A DNA stretch of 19,110 bases from Theodoxus fluviatilis (lineage: Eukaryota > Mollusca > Gastropoda > Cycloneritida > Neritidae), in NCBI GenBank assembly GCA_034096865.1, contig JAWQFJ010026672.1, positions 1 through 19,110 of the forward strand. The letters are read 5' to 3'. The translations under genes and the position numbers were made by a program. Each line of letters begins with the position of its first letter. The stretch's first letter is position 1. Under the pieces are notes generated by a model. That model was not told where the DNA came from. It saw only the letters and a list, made by a program, of their open reading frames with translations, and did not search any database. Below are positions 15,337 through 19,110 of the stretch, piece by piece.

Positions 15337-15531
15337 CTAAGCTGACAGCGTGTACGGATCAGTTTCCGATTCCTCTTCTTCTGTCAGCAATTCGTGCACT
15401 ATACCTATGATCTGCTCCTCTAAAACTGCATCTTTTTCATCTTCGGAAAAAGGGATCACATTGTCCTTCTCATCTGATGCTTCTTTCACAGCGATTTCAA
15501 CAACATCCTCATCGTCCTGCTGCGACGCCAT
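15337..15531 (-). CDS. Acidic N terminus of C-family piggyBac-like transposase (64 codons)
   Basis: ATG at 15531 lies 262 bp inside the TTAA. The product starts MASQQDDEDVVEIAVKEAS and ends HELLTEEEESETDPYTLSA, strongly acidic with a predicted helical middle. It resembles the other N termini in composition and position rather than in residue detail. The frame stops before any DNA-binding or catalytic part. A TATAAGA-like box lies about 110 bp upstream (15640-15646). Confidence 0.5.
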   Translation of the reverse strand: MASQQDDEDVVEIAVKEASDEKDNVIPFSEDEKDAVLEEQIIGIVHELLTEEEESETDPYTLSA

Positions 15532-15710
15532 TGTGATTTAGCCTTGAAAGCGCCTCTTGCCACATGTGTAAACAAAGTCTGGCAGTGCCTTATCCTCTTC
15601 AAATTCAGAGACACAGACGATCTACAATGTTCCTCACTATCTTATAAGAGAACTAGACTACCTCGACTGGTTAAGAGCCCCTTACAACACGCACAAGAAA
15701 TTTACATACC

Positions 15711-15776
15711 CACCGCATCATATGATGCGGTGTGTCGTCAACCGTTGCTCACCTCACCGCATCATATGATGCGGTG
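15711..15776. repeat. Two perfect 22-bp palindromes, element C
   Basis: CACCGCATCAT joined to its exact reverse complement occurs at 15711-15732 and again, identical, at 15755-15776. Centres lie 71.5 and 27.5 bp from the outer TTAA base, 44 bp apart. Their perfection in an otherwise decayed region suggests recent activity or constraint. Confidence 0.9.
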
Positions 15777-15793
15777 CGTCGTCATTGAGTTAA

Positions 15794-16179
15794 TGGATAA
15801 TTTACTCATTTAGCTATCTGCTGAAACAAAATGCAAAGTTCTAAATCAATTTGTTCATGAGATACAGCAAATATGGTACATGACATGAAATCGCAAAAAA
15901 AAATGTTTTTTTACATGATCACAAAGTAATTTTCACCATGCCTTTTTTCCCTCAGATAAAGGTAAACATGAAGCACATGCATGACATGACAGATAATATA
16001 AAGGGAAAAGGTGCAAAACATGCATTTGCTAGTGATAAAGTCTTTCAAAAATAGGCATGCATTAGCAAGTGATAAAGTCTGTCAAGAATCATGATTTTTT
16101 TACATCATTACCTCAGTATCTCAAGTATGTACATGCATTCACAAGTCCATGGCAGGTCACCAGCTCTCCTCCCCATTGC
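15794..16179. other. Non-coding, probable 3' UTR of family D transposase
   Basis: AT-rich stretch just downstream (minus strand) of the stop at 16180. It holds a short tandem duplication: GCATTTGCTAGTGATAAAGT at 16023 and GCATTAGCAAGTGATAAAGT at 16058. No terminus was recognised. Confidence 0.4.
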
Positions 16180-16820
16180 CTACTGTCCAAGGACATGTCT
16201 GCGAATGTGCCTCTCAAAGCACTCGATGTGGACAGCAACATCACACTGCTTGCACCCATAGACTGTGGCAGTGGCTCGGGCCTCTGTTCCACTCCGAGCA
16301 AGGGAGCACTCTTTGCACACCCTCCTCTTGGTGTAGAGTTTGTCCATGTCATGGTCCAGGGATGCTCTGGGAGGTTCAGTTGGCTGAGGTGCACTCCTGG
16401 TGGTGGAAGGAGTGACAAGGTCTTCAGCAAGGTCTTCCAGCCAGTCCTTGAAGTTCCTTCGGTATCTTTTCCTGAAGGCCTCTCCCCCTACGCTCCTGGA
16501 CACCACAAATGCATTGTAGCAGGAGACAGTCAGGAGGAAGAAGAAAAGTCTCCTCCACCATTTCTTGGACCTGTGATTGAATTGATAGTACCCCACCATT
16601 TGATCAAGAAGATCCACACCCTTCATATGTGCCTGGTAGTCAGAGAGGCAGGATGGCACGTCACTTGGGTCCGCTGACCCTCAGGATTGCGTCTCTGCAC
16701 AGTGCCTTTTTCCTCAGGAGAGTGGAAATTGGAAAGGACACTTACAGGCTTTGTGTCCTGCCAATCACAGAAGGTAAGCTCATCTTGCTGAGCCACCTTG
16801 TAGGAGTGCTTGGTCATGGG
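16180..16820 (-). pseudogene. D-family piggyBac-like transposase, C-terminal part
   Basis: The minus strand from about 16820 reads DELTFCDWQDTKPVSVLSNF, the W-x-D-x-x-x-V-x-x-L-S-x-F strand of the catalytic fold. After a one-base frameshift near 16657 it continues SDYQAHMKGVDLLDQMVGYY, which holds the third catalytic Asp (the GVDxxDQ motif). YQFNHRSKKWWRRLFFFLL follows. The end is a cysteine-rich domain with CKEC, CKQC and HIECFERH, the cross-brace zinc-binding C terminus used by piggyBac transposases for DNA binding, ending at a stop at 16180. The first two catalytic Asp regions are missing through internal deletion. Confidence 0.9.
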
Positions 16821-16829
16821 TGATCTGGT

Positions 16830-17003
16830 CCCTCCCTAGAAACTCTTCCTCCGACGATTCCTCCTCCAACATCTCTCGCATCCACTGATCCTGTTCAAGC
16901 GGATCTTCCGGCGCATTGATATCATCAAATTCAGAATCAGAATTGGCATCAATGTCGCTTCCTTTGCTCTCATCCGATGCGGAGTCGCCAATGACACGAA
17001 AAA
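16830..17003 (-). pseudogene. D-family piggyBac-like transposase, acidic N-terminal part
   Basis: One minus frame from about 17003 reads GDSASDESKGSDIDANSDSE, then FDDINAPEDPLEQ, QWMREMLEEESSEEEF and LGR. The expected start codon position reads ATT (I), so the start appears lost. The frame passes into a different one near 16830-16845, where an internal deletion joins the N-terminal and C-terminal parts. The leader continues right to about 17148, where the HINE-like copy 2 cuts in. No paired palindromes are visible, so the true 5' end is missing or lies apart. Confidence 0.6.
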
Positions 17004-17148
17004 AGTCAGAACGTCAGTCGAAATCTCGACAAAAATCGCCACAACACAGCTAAAACTTGTCCGATTTCGATCAATCTTTCACAAGCGAAGTGTACCGTCT
17101 CTCTGCTTCCCAGCAGGCATTGCGATAAGTCGGCCACTGCCGTTGCTA

Positions 17149-17990
17149 TTTTTGACTCACATGCGAAGCAAAAGTGAGTCTATGTACTCACCCGTGTTGT
17201 CCGTCCGTCCAGGTGTAAAAAACTTAAACGTTGGATTTTTCTTGGACACTATGAAGTATATCAACACCAAATGTGGCATAATGGTGTATGATGACAAGGC
17301 CTCTAAAACCATACATGGTGACTTGACCTTGCTTCAAGGTCAAGGTCACAGGAGCCATAAATGTGGTCTCAAAAACAGTCATTTTTCACATTTTCCCAAT
17401 TTTCTCCCACGTTATTGAGAATGGCGACCTTAGCTACAAGTGGTATATAGGGCAACGTAATCCCTATCTTTTGATACCAGTTTGGTTGACCTTGCTTCAA
17501 GGTCAAGGTCACAGGAGCTCTTCAAAGTTGGATTGTATACATATTTTGAAGTGACCTTGACCTTGAACTATGGAAGATAACTGTTTCAAACTTAATAATT
17601 ATGTGGGACACATGTTATACTTTCATCATGAGACACATTTGGTCACATATCATCAAGGTCAAGGTCACTTTGACCCTTATGAAATGTGCCCAAAATGGGG
17701 TAATGAACCACTAAAAGTGACCATATCTCATGGTAGAAAGTGCCAATAAGCACCATTGTGCTTCCTATGTCTTGAATTAACAGCTTTGTGTTGCATGACC
17801 TTGGATGACCTTGACCTTGGGTCAAGGTCAAATGTATTTTGGTAGAAAAAATGTGTAAAGCATTTCTTTGTGTATGATGTCATTGGTAGGTTTAGTTGTT
17901 TGACCTTGACCTTGAAGGTCACCTGAAGGTCAAGGTCATATAAAGGTCAAGATCAAGCATGTGAGTCGTATGGGCTTTGCCCTTCTTGTT
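17149..17990 (+). mobile_element. HINE/Helentron-like non-autonomous element, copy 2
   Basis: Nearly identical to 4389-5226 over its whole length, with scattered substitutions. The same TTTTTGACTCACATGC start, the inverse GCATGTGAGTC, the GGGCTTTGCCC hairpin and the CTTCTTGTT end are present. Flanks differ from copy 1 on both sides, which fixes the boundaries. It sits between the leader of family D and the TTAA of element B copy 2. Its AGGTCA arrays are kept, at about 17319-17350, 17486-17510, 17551-17567, 17653-17667, 17797-17831 and 17900-17950. Confidence 0.7.
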
Positions 17991-18018
17991 AGATCTTGAC
18001 TTAACCCTCTGCGCACCG

Positions 18019-18080
18019 TCGGCGGTCATAACCGCCGAAGTAGTTACCTCCCCTCACAGCCGTCGGCGGTTATAGTCGAC
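18019..18080. repeat. Paired subterminal palindromes, element B copy 2
   Basis: TCGGCGGTCATAACCGCCGA (18019-18038) is centred 27.5 bp from the first TTAA base. A second, half-decayed copy (GTCGGCGGTTATAGTCGAC, 18062-18080) is displaced by 44 bp. Confidence 0.8.
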
Positions 18081-18211
18081 AAACTGATAGGCATGTTTGA
18101 ATCTGGCGCTGTTTGCTATGAATCTTGGGATTGTGAGAGCTCTCTACGCATGGAGACTGCACAGAAGAGCCTCGCTTTCATAATAATAGTCGCCATATTG
18201 TTTCACTGCAC

Positions 18212-18672
18212 GTGCGCGAATTTAGATCGAATTTTTAAGTTACTGATCGAGGTAGACACGCTGCCGCTCGATTTCGATCGCGCACGCTGGCCCAGAAATG
18301 ACTCAGCTCGATCCTGATGAAGAGCGAATCTTCGAAATATTGTTCGATTCGGACTCGGAAGAAGAATTCCATGGTTTCACAGAGGAAGATTTGGTCGAGT
18401 TTGCCGCAGACAGTGACTCCGATGACAAAATCGAAGTTGAACCAGCGCAGTCTAAGATTCCGTCTGCGTGTGACCACTCTTGGTTGCTGTGGCAAACTCA
18501 ACCAAATCTTCCTCTGTGAAGCCATGGAATTCTTCTTCCGAGTCAGAATCGAACAATATTTCAAAGATTCGCTCTTCATCAGAATCGAACTCAATCATTT
18601 CTGAGCCAGCGTGCGCAATTGAAATCGCGCAACAACGTGTCTACCTCGATCGGTAACTTCTAAATTCGCGCA
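18212..18672. repeat. Large inverted repeat inside element B copy 2
   Basis: Arms 18212-18408 and 18488-18672 are reverse complements, with about nine differences over the 107 bases of the coding part by eye. The spacer is about 80 bp. It has the same structure as copy 1, so the hairpin predates the spread of the two copies. Confidence 0.85.
18298..18519 (+). CDS. Acidic N terminus of B-family piggyBac-like transposase, copy 2
   Basis: ATG at 18298 lies 297 bp inside the TTAA. The product starts MTQLDPDEERIFEILF, followed by DSDSEEEFHGFTEEDLVEF and AADSDSDDK, strongly acidic. It leaves the known sequence after CDHSW as it enters the hairpin loop and stops at 18519. The second arm encodes, on the minus strand, an almost identical N terminus starting MIEFDSDEERIFEILF (ATG near 18597). 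No DNA-binding or catalytic region is joined to it. Confidence 0.5.
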   Translation: MTQLDPDEERIFEILFDSDSEEEFHGFTEEDLVEFAADSDSDDKIEVEPAQSKIPSACDHSWLLWQTQPNLPL

Positions 18673-18687
18673 TGGACTCTCCTCAAC

Positions 18688-18870
18688 ATGTGCCCGATGA
18701 GGTATCTAAATCGGATGCTTTTTATCTCTATTTCAACTAATAAAGTCGTTGACTTGATGATCGACAAAACGTATCGCTACGCTGGTCAAGTGAGGGTGAA
18801 GAAAGGAAGCGATGCGGGAATTTATTCTCGAGTGAGTCAGTGGCAGCCTGTCACTCGACACGTTTTTTAA
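18688..18870 (+). pseudogene. B-family piggyBac-like transposase fragment, copy 2
   Basis: It contains LNRMLFISISTNKVVDLMID, KTYRYAGQ and SRVSQWQPVT, then a stop at 18870. TYRYA replaces TNRYA of copy 1. It corresponds to the first segment of DDE_Tnp_1_7. The element thus keeps two transposase blocks in the right order, with an inverted extra N terminus between them. Confidence 0.7.
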
Positions 18871-19110
18871 TTTGTGTTGTCTCAGTTTATTTTTAAATCA
18901 TATTGTATTGCATGGACATAAATTTCAGTGTGTCTATCAGAGAGAGCATTCAATTTTCCATCTTTCCTCCAAAAAGTTTGCCTCTATAGCAAATAATAAA
19001 ATAATTGTATATTTTTAAACAGAAGAGGGGTCTCGGTTTTGGGGCACGTCCAGAAAATAACTGGCTGCAGGGAGTAAAATCCGTGAAAAATTAATGGGGT
19101 CCAGAGGGTT

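Larger units (their letters stand above)
15079..15793 (-). mobile_element. piggyBac-like element C (non-autonomous, 715 bp)
   Basis: TTAA at 15079-15082 and 15790-15793 bound inverted termini CTCATTGAAGACGGCAC (left) and CTCAATGACGACGCAC (right). The 5' end is at the right, with two 22-bp palindromes and an acidic start frame reading left. Apart from the N-terminal codons no transposase sequence remains. The flanks fit an insertion into a larger segment running from 14752 to family D. Confidence 0.85.
18001..19110 (+). mobile_element. piggyBac-like foldback element B, copy 2
   Basis: TTAA at 18001-18004 is followed by CCCTCTGCGCACCGTC. The other terminus, GTCCAGAGGG, ends at the window edge with TT, two bases short of TTAA. 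The reverse-oriented partner is 13374-14480. It has the same parts: paired palindromes, large inverted repeat, transposase fragment and a 3' tail with a CTCTCTGATAGACACACTG-type segment (about 18927-18945, reverse strand). Confidence 0.9.

Noticed and set aside
16069..16677. 202-codon plus-strand frame
   Set aside because: Antisense of the piggyBac-like C-terminal coding region, which has clear conserved motifs on the minus strand.

Overview
This window reads as animal nuclear DNA. It has no prokaryotic gene organisation, it holds short exon-like segments with AG/GT borders, and it is dominated by nested, decayed transposable elements of metazoan type. The mixture of piggyBac-like elements, L2/CR1-like non-LTR elements with (ATT)n tails, a Helentron/HINE-like repeat and a tRNA-derived SINE would suit a marine invertebrate, plausibly a mollusc. 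The species assignment is inference only. No intact, full-length gene is present.

Layout. 1-355 is the 5' end of a TTAA-bounded piggyBac-like element (family A, copy 1), reading out of the window to the left. 356-3016 holds an old diverged repeat, a GC-rich foldback (1934-2116) and a long CT microsatellite. 3017-5301 is family A copy 2, interrupted by a HINE-like element (4389-5226) packed with AGGTCA half-sites. 5392-5884 is a Harbinger-like MITE with a TAA duplication. 5888-6980 is old repeat sequence split by the 3' tail of a plus-strand non-LTR element. Two phase-0 exon candidates of an unrecognised host gene lie at 7039-7161 and 7740-7790.

From 8866 to 14695 a host segment of about 175 bp is present as a tandem duplication. 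The left copy was blown apart by a SINE plus minus-strand L2/CR1-like block (8956-13334) and by a piggyBac-like element (family B copy 1, 13374-14480). The right copy (14521-14695) is a natural empty site for both. The L2/CR1-like element is itself interrupted by a TTAA element (family E, 10362-11372) and a hAT-like MITE (family F, 11440-12042). Conceptual removal of each restores the reverse-transcriptase frame. 14752-18000 holds a small TTAA element (family C, 15079-15793), the N- and C-terminal remains of a larger piggyBac-like transposase (family D, 16180-17003) and a second HINE-like copy (17149-17990). 18001-19110 is family B copy 2, cut two bases short of its closing TTAA.

The most notable pattern is shared by four piggyBac-like families with unrelated terminal sequences (A, B, C, E). 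Each has two palindromes at the transposase 5' end only, centred 27.5 bp and 70.5-71.5 bp from the outer TTAA base. A start codon for a short acidic N-terminal segment follows about 260-300 bp in. The palindrome sequences differ completely between families but the geometry is the same. Family B additionally carries a large inverted repeat in which both strands encode nearly the same transposase N terminus.
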